Assembly: GCA_004557975.1 (NCBI GenBank)
Contig: SFEV01000017.1
Location: 1-64,000 of the forward strand
Source: Lachnospiraceae bacterium
GTDB taxonomy: Bacteria > Bacillota > Clostridia > Lachnospirales > Lachnospiraceae
DNA length: 64,000 nt
Direction of reading: 5' to 3'
Part shown: positions 15,888 through 25,231 of the stretch, piece after piece
Layout: every line of letters starts with the position of its first letter
Numbering within the stretch: position 1 is the stretch's first letter
The notes under the pieces: generated by a model
Databases searched by the model: none
What the model was told of the DNA's origin: nothing
The model's input: the letters and a program-made list of their open reading frames with translations, nothing else
Translations under genes and position numbers: made by a program

Positions 15888-17408
15888 ATGAAAAAAAGAG
15901 CTTCTTTTATTTTGGCACTGACGCTTGCAGCTTCGCTGCTGGTCGGTTCGGGAAAAGTTGTATTGGCAGGAGAGAACAATACGTTTATCTACGCAACTGC
16001 GGCATCCGCCACATCGCTGGATCTTCACCGGGAAATTACGCAGAATAATGCCTTTGCCATTGACAAGATTTTTGAGCCTCTGGTACTCTTTGATGAGGAT
16101 GGCATTGTAGGTGACTGGCTGGCAGAGTCCCATACGATCAGCGATGACGGTCTCGTGTATACATTTGTACTGCGGGACGGACTGAAGTTTTCTGACGGTA
16201 CGGATGTGACTGCGGAGGATGTAAAATTTTCTCTGGACAGACATCTTGAGGTGGAGGGTCCGCTTCCGCTGGAGGCAGATATCGCTTCTATTGAGGCAAC
16301 AGATGATAAGACTGTGGTGATTACCCTGAATCAGGCGTACACTCCTTTCTTCTCCGAGCTGGCCAACTTCTCAAACGGTATTCTGCCAAAGGATTTCGGC
16401 GGAAAGACCGAAGAAGAATTTTTCCAGAACCCGGTGGGTACCGGTCCTTTCGCAGTGGACGAGTGGGATCCGGCAGGTGATCTGACTTTTGTCCGCAATG
16501 AATATTACTGGAGAGGTACCCCTTCCATCGAAAAGCTGGTGTACAAGGTTGTGGATGACGACAACCAGGCAATCAATCAGCTGAAGACCGGTGAAGTGGA
16601 TGCGGTGGCTGATCTGAGCTACGCCAATGCGGCTGAGATTGACGGAAATGCAGAGACAGCGGTCATTACAGGCGGAAGCTGGAACGTGGAGGAGATCTTC
16701 TTTAACACGCTGGATGAACATTTTTCTGACGTGCACGTCCGTCGTGCACTGGCGCTGGCCATTGATCGCGAAGCGATCACCCAGGCGCTTACCTTCGGCT
16801 ATGGAGAAGTGGCGAATACAGTTCTTCCCAATGCCATTCGATACAATACAACAGATTCTGTAAATGCCCTGAATCTGGATCTGGAGGCTGCAAAGGAGGA
16901 GCTTGCACAAAGCGCATATCCGGATGGATTTGATACGACGGTCAGCATTGCTTCCGGCAACAATGTCCGTCTTCAGGAAGCACAGATTCTGCAGGCGGCC
17001 GGCGCTCAGATCGGCATTAACATTGAAATCGATGCAAAGGAAATCGCTGCTTTCCGTGAGGACTTTAAGGCGCTGAACTTTTCAATTATGATCAACAGTG
17101 CCACGGCAGATTACCCGGATGCGGATTCCATTTTTGCTTTCCAGGTGGATCCGGAAGGCTTCAGCCAGTGCTACTGGACCAGCTACAAAAGTGATGAGGC
17201 TGTGAAGCTGCTGAAGGAAGGTCAGGTGACACCTGACGGCGACGAGAGAGCGGCGGTCTATGCAGACCTGCAGCAGGTTCTGGCAGATGATGTACCGTAC
17301 ATTCCGCTTTATTATCCGAGTATCACAGTCGGCATACGGAGCAATGTGGAGGGACTGGTGATTCTTCCCAACGGAAGTGCGAGATTCGAGAACGTTACAT
17401 TCAACTGA
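15888..17408 (+). CDS. ABC transporter substrate-binding protein, peptide/nickel family (SBP_bac_5)
   Basis: A 506-residue extracytoplasmic solute-binding protein of the OppA/DppA/NikA family. The first ~28 residues form a signal peptide with an A-x-A type site (VVLA before GEN) and no lipobox cysteine. Family landmarks follow: LAESHTISDDGLVYTF, LRDGLKFSDGTDVTAEDVKFSL and the NPVGTGPF motif near residue 180. Two permease and two ATPase genes follow, so it delivers substrate to a complete importer. Oligopeptide or dipeptide is most likely, but nickel or another small ligand cannot be excluded. Two hairpins behind it probably keep its mRNA more abundant than the rest of the operon. Lack of a lipid anchor is unusual for a Gram-positive binding protein. 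Confidence 0.88.
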   Translation: MKKRASFILALTLAASLLVGSGKVVLAGENNTFIYATAASATSLDLHREITQNNAFAIDKIFEPLVLFDEDGIVGDWLAESHTISDDGLVYTFVLRDGLKFSDGTDVTAEDVKFSLDRHLEVEGPLPLEADIASIEATDDKTVVITLNQAYTPFFSELANFSNGILPKDFGGKTEEEFFQNPVGTGPFAVDEWDPAGDLTFVRNEYYWRGTPSIEKLVYKVVDDDNQAINQLKTGEVDAVADLSYANAAEIDGNAETAVITGGSWNVEEIFFNTLDEHFSDVHVRRALALAIDREAITQALTFGYGEVANTVLPNAIRYNTTDSVNALNLDLEAAKEELAQSAYPDGFDTTVSIASGNNVRLQEAQILQAAGAQIGINIEIDAKEIAAFREDFKALNFSIMINSATADYPDADSIFAFQVDPEGFSQCYWTSYKSDEAVKLLKEGQVTPDGDERAAVYADLQQVLADDVPYIPLYYPSITVGIRSNVEGLVILPNGSARFENVTFN

Positions 17409-17415
17409 CAAGTCA

Positions 17416-17472
17416 GCAGACACAGACAGTGTCTGCAGTGCAGATATGGGGAACGGTGAAAACACCGTTCCC
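17416..17472 (+). other. tandem intercistronic hairpins after the binding-protein gene
   Basis: Two perfect hairpins: GCAGACAC/GTGTCTGC (17416-17436) and GGGAACGGTG-AAAA-CACCGTTCCC (17449-17472). No T run follows, so they more likely block 3' decay or cause partial termination than end the transcript. Confidence 0.7.
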
Positions 17473-17499
17473 AAATTGTGATATTGGAAGGATTGCCCT

Positions 17500-18483
17500 A
17501 TGAACGAACAGAGTGGTATAACAGAACAGGACTTTCGGAAAAAAATATTTTGGAAATGGCTGAGGAGCGCCTTTTTGCGCTCCCTTCTTGTCATTTTTTT
17601 TGTGATGATTGCAGTTTTCTTTATCATACGCCTTGTTCCGGGTGATCCGGCAGTGATGATACTGGGGGAGCATGCCACAGAGGATTCTATAGAGGCGATG
17701 CGGGAGCAGCTGGGTGTGAATCTTCCTGTTTCACAGCAGTTTCTCCGGTTTCTTTCCAATATCTTCCGGCACGGGGACACAGGCGATTCACTGAAATACG
17801 GTATTTCCAGCCGTGAGATGGTACTGCGTTTTGCACCTGTATCCCTGTCGCTGGCAGGTTTTGCCATGGTAATCACAGTCATTGTGACTGTGCTGCTTTC
17901 TTTTCTGGCGGCCACGCACAAAGACGGAATTTTCGATCATATTGTCCGTGTGATTCCGGCTTTCACCCAGGGAATGCCTGTGTTCTGGATTGGCCTGCTG
18001 TTTATTCTGCTCTTTGCGGTACACTGGCGTATTTTTCCGGTAGGCGGCATGAAAGAAGGGCCTTTTGGTCTTCTGTACAGCCTGACGCTCCCGGCGATTA
18101 CTGTTTCCTTCGGGCAGATTCCACCTCTGGTCCGGTCTTTGCGGGAGCGGCTTGTGGAGGTGCTGAATGCTGATTTTGTGATCACATTGAAGGCGGCCCG
18201 GATTCCCTCCCGGAGGATTTTCTTCGGCCATGTGCTGCGCAATGCTTTCGTGCCGACGCTGATGCTTTTTTCGGTGAATCTGTCGTACCTGATAGGCGGA
18301 ACGCTGGTCGTGGAGCAGGTGTTTGGAATCAGGGGCGTTGGAAAGCTGCTCTTCGAGGCAATTTCAAACCGTGATTTTCCGCTGGTACAGGCCATTGCAC
18401 TGTACTGCGCGGTGTTTGTTGTGATAATCAGTTTCCTGACGGACCTGATCGCTCACTGGGCAGATCCGGGAACGGAGGCCTGA
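17500..18483 (+). CDS. ABC transporter permease, DppB/NikB type
   Basis: A 327-residue inner-membrane permease with an N-terminal membrane segment after a short basic tail, then the typical RLVPGDPA motif and about five further helices. The EAA-type loop for ATPase contact is in the segment around ARIPSRRIFFGHVLRNAF. It forms the translocation channel with the next gene's product. AAGGA 7 nt before the ATG supports the start. It ends 2 nt before the next gene. Confidence 0.93.
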   Translation: MNEQSGITEQDFRKKIFWKWLRSAFLRSLLVIFFVMIAVFFIIRLVPGDPAVMILGEHATEDSIEAMREQLGVNLPVSQQFLRFLSNIFRHGDTGDSLKYGISSREMVLRFAPVSLSLAGFAMVITVIVTVLLSFLAATHKDGIFDHIVRVIPAFTQGMPVFWIGLLFILLFAVHWRIFPVGGMKEGPFGLLYSLTLPAITVSFGQIPPLVRSLRERLVEVLNADFVITLKAARIPSRRIFFGHVLRNAFVPTLMLFSVNLSYLIGGTLVVEQVFGIRGVGKLLFEAISNRDFPLVQAIALYCAVFVVIISFLTDLIAHWADPGTEA

Positions 18484-18484
18484 A

Positions 18485-19306
18485 ATGAGAGAGAAGAGAA
18501 TACGGAAAAAGACGTTGATGATCGGAATGATCATGATGGGCCTGCTGGCTGCACTGGCAGTTCTGGCTCCGCTGATCTGTTCCTGCGATCCATTGGAGCA
18601 GGACCTGTACAATGTTCTGAAGGCTCCGGGGAGCAGCGGACATCTTCTGGGGACTGACCAGCTGGGACGTGATATCCTGGCGAGGCTTCTCTATGCCGGG
18701 CGGACCGATCTGGCGGTGATGGTGTTGGCGGAGATTATTCCGTTCTTCACCGGAACATTTCTCGGCATGGTCTCCGGATATTTTGGCGGAAGGGCGGAAT
18801 GGGTGATTACGCTGGTGACGGATACCTTTATTGCTTTTCCTTATTATCTGCTGGTCATTGTGGTGGCTTTCGCCACAGGGGCAGGCATTCATGGTATTTT
18901 TATTACGTTTATGCTGGTGGGCTGGCTGGTGTATGCCCGGGTTGCCAGAGGGGTGACATCTTCTCTGCGCAGAAGTGAGTGGGTGGAAGCGGCAAAAATT
19001 ATGGGATATTCGGATCTGCGCATTCTGGTGACAGAGGTGTTCCCGAACGTGCTGCCACAGGCTGTTGTGGTGCTGATGACAGATATGGCGGCACTGCTGG
19101 TAAGTATTGTCACCCTCGGATATCTCGGCATCGGTATCACGCCTCCCACGCCGGACTGGGGAATGATGATTTCGGAAGGGCAGAGTTTTGTTACAACGGC
19201 CTGGTGGCTTTCGGTGCTGCCCGGTCTGATGGTAGTGTATACCGGTATTGCCCTGTCACTGCTGGGTGACGGGCTGGCTGATTTCTGGAGGCGGGACAGT
19301 GTCTGA
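18485..19306 (+). CDS. ABC transporter permease, DppC/NikC type
   Basis: A 273-residue permease with LLGTDQLGRDILARLLYAGR, the hallmark of DppC-type proteins, and an EAA loop around WVEAAKIMGYSDLRIL. It pairs with the upstream DppB-type permease. Its 3' end overlaps the start of the first ATPase gene, a sign of translational coupling. Confidence 0.93.
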   Translation: MREKRIRKKTLMIGMIMMGLLAALAVLAPLICSCDPLEQDLYNVLKAPGSSGHLLGTDQLGRDILARLLYAGRTDLAVMVLAEIIPFFTGTFLGMVSGYFGGRAEWVITLVTDTFIAFPYYLLVIVVAFATGAGIHGIFITFMLVGWLVYARVARGVTSSLRRSEWVEAAKIMGYSDLRILVTEVFPNVLPQAVVVLMTDMAALLVSIVTLGYLGIGITPPTPDWGMMISEGQSFVTTAWWLSVLPGLMVVYTGIALSLLGDGLADFWRRDSV

Positions 19307-20042
19307 AATGGTATGTGAAATTGAAAATCTGAGGATATATTCACCGGCGGGAGATCCGCTGGTAAAAGGCGTGTCTTTCTCTCTTGCGGCAGGTGAGACT
19401 CTGGGACTGGTAGGTGAGTCCGGATCCGGGAAGACTCTCACATTGAAGAGTGTGATCGGACTGCTCCCACGGGGAATTTCGGCCAGGACGCAGAAACGAC
19501 AGGTCACAGAAGAGACCGCGATGATCTTTCAGAACCCCATGAGTTCGCTGGATCCATTGTGTCCGGTGTTTCGCCAGCTCTGCGAAGTGATCAGGATCCG
19601 GCAGAAAGTATCCCGGATGGAGGCCAGAAGACGGGGCGCACAGTTGCTTCATCGACTGTCCCTGCCGGAGAGTCTGATGAGAAAGGATCGTTATCCGGGA
19701 GAACTCTCCGGCGGACAGTGTCAGCGGATTCTGATCGCCATTGCGCTTGCCTGCAGCCCCAGACTGCTGCTTTGTGATGAACCGACTACGGCTCTTGATG
19801 TTACGGTTCAGAAACAGACCATTGAGCTGATCAGGAATCTGCAGAAAGAGCTGGGGTTTGCCATGATTTTTGTGACACACAATCTGGCAGTGGCTTCTCT
19901 TCTGTGTGAACGGCTGGCAGTCATGCGGGACGGGGAGATCATTGAAACCGGGACACGGAGAGAAATTCTGAAAAATCCACAGCATGCATATACGAAGAAA
20001 CTGAAAGGGGCTATTTTGGACATCCCGGGAAGAGAGGCGTGA
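19299..20042 (+). CDS. ABC transporter ATP-binding protein, DppD/NikD type
   Basis: A 247-residue ATPase: Walker A GESGSGKT, signature LSGGQCQRI, Walker B LLLCDEPTTALD and a switch histidine in VTHN. It energises the importer together with the next protein. The C-terminal oligopeptide extension (oligo_HPY) seen in OppD/DppD is absent, which makes the size closer to NikD. The proposed GTG start at 19299 is favoured because GGAGG at 19287-19291 is 7 nt away; upstream in-frame ATG 19248 lies deep in the permease gene and has no such site. Confidence 0.9.
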   Translation: MSEMVCEIENLRIYSPAGDPLVKGVSFSLAAGETLGLVGESGSGKTLTLKSVIGLLPRGISARTQKRQVTEETAMIFQNPMSSLDPLCPVFRQLCEVIRIRQKVSRMEARRRGAQLLHRLSLPESLMRKDRYPGELSGGQCQRILIAIALACSPRLLLCDEPTTALDVTVQKQTIELIRNLQKELGFAMIFVTHNLAVASLLCERLAVMRDGEIIETGTRREILKNPQHAYTKKLKGAILDIPGREA

Positions 20043-20044
20043 TG

Positions 20045-20794
20045 ATGGAAACGATTCTGCAAATGGCTGCTGTAAACGCCGACTATGGAGAGACGCCTGT
20101 TTTAAAAGATATTAATCTGACAATACCGAAGCATAAGATTATCGGGCTGGTGGGCGAGTCCGGTTCCGGAAAGTCTACGATGGCGCGTGTGATTACCGGG
20201 CTGCTTCAGCCTTCTTCCGGAGAAATCTGTTTTGAGGGGGAACGGCTGTCGGTCAGACGTTCCCGGGAAACACGTAGAAAGATACAGATGGTCTTTCAGA
20301 ATCCGGACGGATCACTGAATCCGAGACATACCATCGGCAGGACTCTGACAGATGTCATGAAGTTTCATGGCAGGGCGCGGGGAGCCAGAGCAAATGAGCA
20401 GGCAGCCGAATTGCTGAGACAGATGGAGCTCCCCGGAGACAGTCTGCAGCGGTATCCGGCCTCTTTTTCGGGAGGACAGAAGCAGCGTATTGCTCTGGCA
20501 AGGGCACTTGCGGCGGAACCTGACTTTCTGATTGCGGATGAACCTACCTCCGCTCTGGATGTTTCTGTTCAGCTTATGATGCTGGATCTGATAAAGGATC
20601 TGCAGAGAAAAAGAGATCTGACGGTGCTGTTCATTTCCCATGACCTGGGCGTGATTCACTACATCTGTGATGAGGTGGCGGTGATGCACCGCGGAAGGAT
20701 TCTGGAAATGGACACAACAGAAAACTTCTTCAGAAATCCGAAGACAGAGTATGGAAAGCAGCTGCTGGATTCTGTTCCGGTACTGAACATATAA
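20045..20794 (+). CDS. ABC transporter ATP-binding protein, DppF/NikE type
   Basis: A 249-residue ATPase partner of the preceding gene: Walker A GESGSGKS, signature SFSGGQKQRIALARAL, Walker B LIADEPTSALD, switch His in FISHD. Upstream in-frame GTG (20039) and ATG (20042) are also possible starts; AGAGG at 20033-20037 best fits 20045. It lacks the oligo_HPY tail, again NikE-like in length. No terminator follows, so the amidohydrolase gene may be in the same transcript. Confidence 0.9.
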   Translation: METILQMAAVNADYGETPVLKDINLTIPKHKIIGLVGESGSGKSTMARVITGLLQPSSGEICFEGERLSVRRSRETRRKIQMVFQNPDGSLNPRHTIGRTLTDVMKFHGRARGARANEQAAELLRQMELPGDSLQRYPASFSGGQKQRIALARALAAEPDFLIADEPTSALDVSVQLMMLDLIKDLQRKRDLTVLFISHDLGVIHYICDEVAVMHRGRILEMDTTENFFRNPKTEYGKQLLDSVPVLNI

Positions 20795-20845
20795 GGGATT
20801 TATAATATATCAGGACAGTTTTATCAATATTTCAGGAGGATGACC

Positions 20846-21652
20846 ATGATTGATCTGCATCTGCATGTGGGCTGGACTGACTTCAGCCGTGAGGATCAGG
20901 CGGGACGAAGTCCGGAGGATGTAAAAAAACGCATAGAGACTTTTCTGACTGCTTACGAAAAACAGGGGATTACTCTGTCCAGAGACGCGGGAGGATATGC
21001 ACAGACTGATTGCCGTGTCATATCCTGTGCGGGGATGATTGATCAGAGTAATTATTCGCAGAAAGAATTTCTGCAGAAGGTCATTTCTGCTCCTGGACAA
21101 TGGGTGAAGATTTTTGCCACGGGAGGAGTGGGTATGCCTTCTGAGACTGTGACAAGCCCTGCGATTCCGGAAAAATCGTTTAAAAATCTGGTGAACCTGC
21201 TGCACCACCACGGGAAAAAGGTCATGGTCCACTGCTGGGGCGGCGACAGCCTCACCTGGAGTATAGAGACAGGCGTGGATACCATCGAACACGGTGTGTA
21301 TCTGACGCGGGAGCAGGCAGCGCAGATGGCAGAGCATGAGATCCCGCTGGTACCCACTGTGGCGATCTATCGACTGCTGGCGGAAGAACCGGAGCTTTTC
21401 CGTATTCCGGGGATTTTGCAGGAACGGGCAAAGCGGGCATGTGAGGGGCACAGCCAGGCAATCCGTTTCGCACTTTCAGCAGGGGTATTGATCGGACACG
21501 GCACAGATTTTTACGCAGATCCTGCACTGGCAGAATACGCCGGATATGAGTGGAAAATGCTGCAGGACTATGGTCTCACAAAAGAGCAGGCTACGGCGGC
21601 AGGGACCTCGGTGGCGGAGAGGATTTTAGGTTATGAAACATTAAATAAATGA
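20846..21652 (+). CDS. amidohydrolase-family metal-dependent hydrolase, short form
   Basis: A 268-residue protein with the TIM-barrel motifs of the amidohydrolase superfamily: DLHLH at residues 3-7, a lysine in WVKIFATGG that could be the carbamylated bridge, HCWGG, EHGVYL and GTDF. Related enzymes act on cyclic amides, Xaa-Pro dipeptides or imidazolone compounds. It lacks the N-terminal beta-sandwich that usually precedes the first HxH motif, and starts right at that motif. The position after the peptide-type transporter suggests it processes the imported compound. ATG 20840 touches the AGGAGG site, so ATG 20846 is preferred. Confidence 0.75.
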   Translation: MIDLHLHVGWTDFSREDQAGRSPEDVKKRIETFLTAYEKQGITLSRDAGGYAQTDCRVISCAGMIDQSNYSQKEFLQKVISAPGQWVKIFATGGVGMPSETVTSPAIPEKSFKNLVNLLHHHGKKVMVHCWGGDSLTWSIETGVDTIEHGVYLTREQAAQMAEHEIPLVPTVAIYRLLAEEPELFRIPGILQERAKRACEGHSQAIRFALSAGVLIGHGTDFYADPALAEYAGYEWKMLQDYGLTKEQATAAGTSVAERILGYETLNK

Positions 21653-21677
21653 AAGATTCACAGTGAGGAGAATGTAT

Positions 21678-22229
21678 ATGAGAGTTGGAATGGGATATGA
21701 TGTACATCGTCTGACAGAAGGAAGAAAGCTGATTCTGGGAGGTGTGGAGATTCCTTATGAAAAAGGACTCCTGGGACATTCGGATGCCGACGTGCTGCTG
21801 CATGCGATCATGGATGCGCTTCTCGGCGCTGCGGCGCTTGGGGATATCGGGAAGCATTTCCCGGATACGGATGACCGGTATAAAGGAATTTCCAGCATTG
21901 AGCTTCTGAAGCATGTGGCAGCCCTGCTGGAGGAGCGGTGCTTTGTCATAGAAAATATTGATGCGACGGTGATTGCACAGCGTCCGAAGCTGCTTCCCTA
22001 TATGGAACAGATGAAGATGAATGTGGCAGAGACGCTGTCGATCGGGCCGGACCGTGTGAACATCAAAGCCACTACAGAGGAGGGACTTGGCTTTACCGGG
22101 ACGGGTGAAGGGATTTCTGCTCAGGCTGTCTGCCTGCTGCAGCCGCTGATGGACGTGATTGCAGACGACAGGATGTGCGCTCAGGCGGCAGGGTGTCCGG
22201 GCTGCGGCGGATGCGGTGCGAAAGTGTAA
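21678..22229 (+). CDS. ispF: 2-C-methyl-D-erythritol 2,4-cyclodiphosphate synthase with Cys-rich tail
   Basis: A 183-residue enzyme of the non-mevalonate isoprenoid pathway, forming the cyclic diphosphate MEcPP. The start MRVGMGYDVHR carries the metal ligands D8 and H10, and GHSDADVLLHAIMDAL carries the third histidine. Usual length is ~157-160 residues; here an additional C-terminal tail has the pattern CAQAAGCPGCGGCGAKV with four cysteines, possibly a metal site. A GTG at 21663 and ATG at 21672 lie in frame upstream, but GAGGAG at 21665-21670 is correctly spaced for 21678. It is not next to ispD. Confidence 0.93.
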   Translation: MRVGMGYDVHRLTEGRKLILGGVEIPYEKGLLGHSDADVLLHAIMDALLGAAALGDIGKHFPDTDDRYKGISSIELLKHVAALLEERCFVIENIDATVIAQRPKLLPYMEQMKMNVAETLSIGPDRVNIKATTEEGLGFTGTGEGISAQAVCLLQPLMDVIADDRMCAQAAGCPGCGGCGAKV

Positions 22230-22254
22230 AGCAGTATGAAATGGAGGGCACTGT

Positions 22255-23193
22255 ATGAAGCTTGGAAAGCTGGAGCCATGGGAGCATATGAGGACGAGGG
22301 CGCTGTATGAGGAAATCTTTACAGAGGACGATCAGCGCTTTGTGGATTATTATTACAAATGGAAGACGAAGGACAATATTATTTATGCGGCTGAGGATGA
22401 GGGTACCATTCATGCCATGATTCATCTGAATCCGTTTCGTGTATCTGTCTGTGGCAGGATTGAGAAGCTTCATTATATTGTGGCGGTGGCGACCAGAGAG
22501 CAGTACCGTCATCAGGGACTGATGCGCAGACTGCTTTCCATGGCGGAACAGGATATGGCAGCTGCGGGGGAAAAACTGACATTTCTGATGCCTGCCTCCG
22601 AAAAGATTTACCTGCCGTTCGGATACCGGTTCTTCGGATGGCAGAGAAGAGGTGTGCTGGAGCCGGGCGGTCAGCAGATCGGGAACCACAGAGATATGTC
22701 GGGAACGGATGAAAAGCTGTCTGGAATACGAAATATCATATGCCGCCCGTTACGTGCCGGGGAGTATGGGGCTCTCGCAGAATTTGTAAACCGGGAACTG
22801 GAAAAACAGTTTGATATTTATATTTACCGGGATGCAGCGTATTATGAGCGTCTGTGTGCGGAGCAGGAGTGTCAGGGAGGTAATGTCATGGTGATCTGCC
22901 GGGACAGTGACGATTTCGGGATCATCGGTGTGTTCTGTACCGCCTGTGAACCGGAAGAAGAGAGTCCGTCTCTGCGGGAGATCATACTTTCACGGGAATA
23001 TTTTGTGGAGGCTCAGGCTGCACTTGCGAACTATGCTGGCCGGTATGGCAGATGCAGGGCAGAGGGATGCCAGAAGGAGCTGAAGCTGGAGGAGGAGTCC
23101 TGGGTGCCGCTTCTGATGGGGAAGATCCCGGGAGAGGGGATATTTTCGGACATTCCTCCCTGCGGCAGTGTGTTTATCAATGAGGTAGTATAA
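22255..23193 (+). CDS. GNAT-family N-acetyltransferase, Eis-like
   Basis: A 312-residue protein. The N-terminal GNAT domain shows the acetyl-CoA binding signature REQYRHQGLMRRLL near residues 82-95 after the strand IVAVAT, and the ASEKIYLPFGYRFFGW segment typical of Eis-like enhanced acetyltransferases. A second, weaker acetyltransferase-like half follows. The substrate (aminoglycoside, amino group of a protein or small amine) cannot be inferred. It starts 26 nt after ispF with a GGAGGG site, and is probably in that transcript. Confidence 0.8.
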   Translation: MKLGKLEPWEHMRTRALYEEIFTEDDQRFVDYYYKWKTKDNIIYAAEDEGTIHAMIHLNPFRVSVCGRIEKLHYIVAVATREQYRHQGLMRRLLSMAEQDMAAAGEKLTFLMPASEKIYLPFGYRFFGWQRRGVLEPGGQQIGNHRDMSGTDEKLSGIRNIICRPLRAGEYGALAEFVNRELEKQFDIYIYRDAAYYERLCAEQECQGGNVMVICRDSDDFGIIGVFCTACEPEEESPSLREIILSREYFVEAQAALANYAGRYGRCRAEGCQKELKLEEESWVPLLMGKIPGEGIFSDIPPCGSVFINEVV

Positions 23194-23236
23194 GAAAAGG
23201 TGTTTGCAGCCATTGCCTCTGTACTGTAGAAAAGAA

Positions 23237-23265
23237 TTGACAAAGCCGGTGAATTTGCTTAGACT
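23237..23265 (+). promoter_or_regulatory. sigma-A promoter of the cysS operon
   Basis: TTGACA (23237-23242) and TAGACT (23260-23265) with 17-nt spacing. The predicted leader is ~95 nt. Confidence 0.7.
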
Positions 23266-23365
23266 TAGAGGAAGCAGTAGTATCAAATGTGCGCCATCGG
23301 GTCAGGCTGAGCCTGCATCAGGGCGGACCGGATCACAGCTGTGCACAGAAAGCAGAGGAGTCAGA

Positions 23366-24772
23366 ATGAGAGTATATAATACACAGACCAGAAAGAAAGA
23401 AGAATTTGTACCATTAGTACCGGGGAAGGTCAGCATGTATGTCTGCGGACCGACCGTTTATAATTTTATCCACATTGGAAATGCCCGTCCGATGATCGTG
23501 TTCGATACGGTGAGACGTTACATGGAGCACAAAGGGTATGAAGTAAATTATGTATCCAACTTTACCGATGTGGATGACAAGATTATTGCAAAGGCAAATG
23601 AGGAGGGAGTTTCCGCACAGGAAATTTCCCAGAGATATATAGCGGAGTGCAAGAAGGATATGGAGGGCATGAATGTAAAGCCTGCGACGACGCATCCTCT
23701 TGCCACACAGGAAATCGACGGAATGATCGAGATGATCAGCACGCTGATTGAAAAAGGATATGCCTACAATGTGAACGGAACCGTGTATTTCCGCACGAGA
23801 AAGTTCGGAGAATACGGAAAGCTTTCACACAAGAATCTGGATGACCTGCGGGCCGGCAACCGTTCCCTGCTTGTCACAGGAGAGGATCAGAAGGAGGACC
23901 CGCTTGACTTCGTACTGTGGAAGCCGAAAAAGGAGGGCGAGCCTTTCTGGACGTCACCGTGGAGCGACGGACGTCCCGGCTGGCATATTGAGTGTTCGGT
24001 CATGTCAAAAAAATATCTGGGTGAGGAGATCGACATTCATGCAGGCGGCGAAGACCTGATTTTCCCGCATCATGAGAACGAGATTGCGCAGAGCGAGTGC
24101 TGCAACGGCAAAATTTTTGCAAAATACTGGCTGCACAATGCTTTCCTGAATATTGATAACCGCAAGATGTCCAAATCTCTCGGCAACTTCTTTACGGTGC
24201 GCGAGATTTCTGAGAAGTATGATCTGCAGGTGCTGCGCTTCTTCATGCTGAGTGCACATTACAGAAGTCCGCTGAATTTCAGTGCCGAGCTGATGGAAGC
24301 ATCAGGAAATGCACTGGAACGCATCCGCAATGCCGTTTCCAATCTGAAGTATCTGCTGGATGCAGCTGCAGACGCGCCGATGACGGAGGCGGAGCAGGGA
24401 AGCCTTGCAGATGTGAAGTCCTTTGAGGCTAAATTTGATGAGGCCATGGACGATGATTTCAATACGGCGGATGCCATAGCAGCTGTCTTTGAGCTTGTTA
24501 AGTATGCAAATACAAATGTCACCTCTGAGAATTCAAAAGCATTTGTGGCGGCGGTGCGCGATGAGATCATCAGTCTCTGCGATATTCTCGGAATTATTGC
24601 CGAGGAGAAAGAGGAGCTTCTGGATGAGGAGATCGAAAAGCTGATAGAGGAGCGTCAGGCAGCGAGAAAGGCAAAGAACTTTGCCCGCGCGGACGAGATC
24701 AGAAATCAGCTTCTGGAAAAAGGAATTACACTTCTTGACACGAGAGAAGGAGTAAAATGGAAAAGAGCATAA
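23366..24772 (+). CDS. cysS: cysteinyl-tRNA synthetase
   Basis: A 468-residue class I synthetase that charges tRNA-Cys. Signature HIGNAR near residues 37-42, zinc-site segments CGPTVY and HIEC, GGEDLIFPHHENE and the KMSKSLGN loop are all present. The C-terminal helical domain is complete. An open frame continues 54 codons upstream, but this would overlap the promoter; GAGGAG ahead of ATG 23366 and the conserved MRVYNT start decide it. It is the first gene of the conserved cysS-mrnC-rlmB operon. Confidence 0.97.
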   Translation: MRVYNTQTRKKEEFVPLVPGKVSMYVCGPTVYNFIHIGNARPMIVFDTVRRYMEHKGYEVNYVSNFTDVDDKIIAKANEEGVSAQEISQRYIAECKKDMEGMNVKPATTHPLATQEIDGMIEMISTLIEKGYAYNVNGTVYFRTRKFGEYGKLSHKNLDDLRAGNRSLLVTGEDQKEDPLDFVLWKPKKEGEPFWTSPWSDGRPGWHIECSVMSKKYLGEEIDIHAGGEDLIFPHHENEIAQSECCNGKIFAKYWLHNAFLNIDNRKMSKSLGNFFTVREISEKYDLQVLRFFMLSAHYRSPLNFSAELMEASGNALERIRNAVSNLKYLLDAAADAPMTEAEQGSLADVKSFEAKFDEAMDDDFNTADAIAAVFELVKYANTNVTSENSKAFVAAVRDEIISLCDILGIIAEEKEELLDEEIEKLIEERQAARKAKNFARADEIRNQLLEKGITLLDTREGVKWKRA

Positions 24773-25197
24773 TGTCATTTACAGAGAGCCTGGATCAAGC
24801 ATTCAGGCTCTCTGACAAAGATTGGAATATGTATTCGCCGCTGACCCTGGCGTATATCGGAGATGCGGCGTATGACCTGGTGATCCGGAGTATTGCGGTA
24901 AAGACATCCAACTGTCAGCCGCAGAAGCTGCATCAGAGAGTGACGGCCCGCGTCAGCGCAAAGGCGCAGGCGAGAATGATCGAAGCGCTTCTGCCGGTTC
25001 TGACAGAGGAGGAAGCTGCGATTTACCGCAGAGGCCGTAATTCCAGGCCGTACACAAAAGCCAAAAATGCCAGCAGGATGGAGTATCAGGAGGCGACAGG
25101 ATTTGAGGCTGTCATCGGGTATCTTTATCTGAACAGTGCCTTTGAGCGGATGAATGAGCTGATAGCAAAGGGACTGGATGCGCTGGAAACACCATAA
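24757..25197 (+). CDS. mrnC: Mini-ribonuclease III
   Basis: A 146-residue RNase III catalytic domain without the double-stranded RNA binding domain. LAYIGDAAYDLVIR near residues 31-44 is the signature with catalytic Asp, and a second acidic patch lies in EATGFEAVIGYLYL. In Bacillus this enzyme matures 23S rRNA. It overlaps the end of cysS by 16 nt with an AAGGAG site in the cysS end, so the two are coupled. Confidence 0.95.
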   Translation: MEKSIMSFTESLDQAFRLSDKDWNMYSPLTLAYIGDAAYDLVIRSIAVKTSNCQPQKLHQRVTARVSAKAQARMIEALLPVLTEEEAAIYRRGRNSRPYTKAKNASRMEYQEATGFEAVIGYLYLNSAFERMNELIAKGLDALETP

Positions 25198-25231
25198 AAC
25201 AGAGTGAATCACCACAGAATGAGGAATAATA

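Noticed and set aside
23204..23365. 54-codon upstream extension of cysS
   Set aside because: It covers the cysS promoter; the conserved MRVYNT start and GAGGAG site are at 23366.
23290..23365. T-box-like AGGGCGGACCGG in the cysS leader
   Set aside because: Only ~95 nt separate the predicted transcription start from the ATG, too short for stem I plus antiterminator, and no terminator is seen. Resemblance is probably chance.
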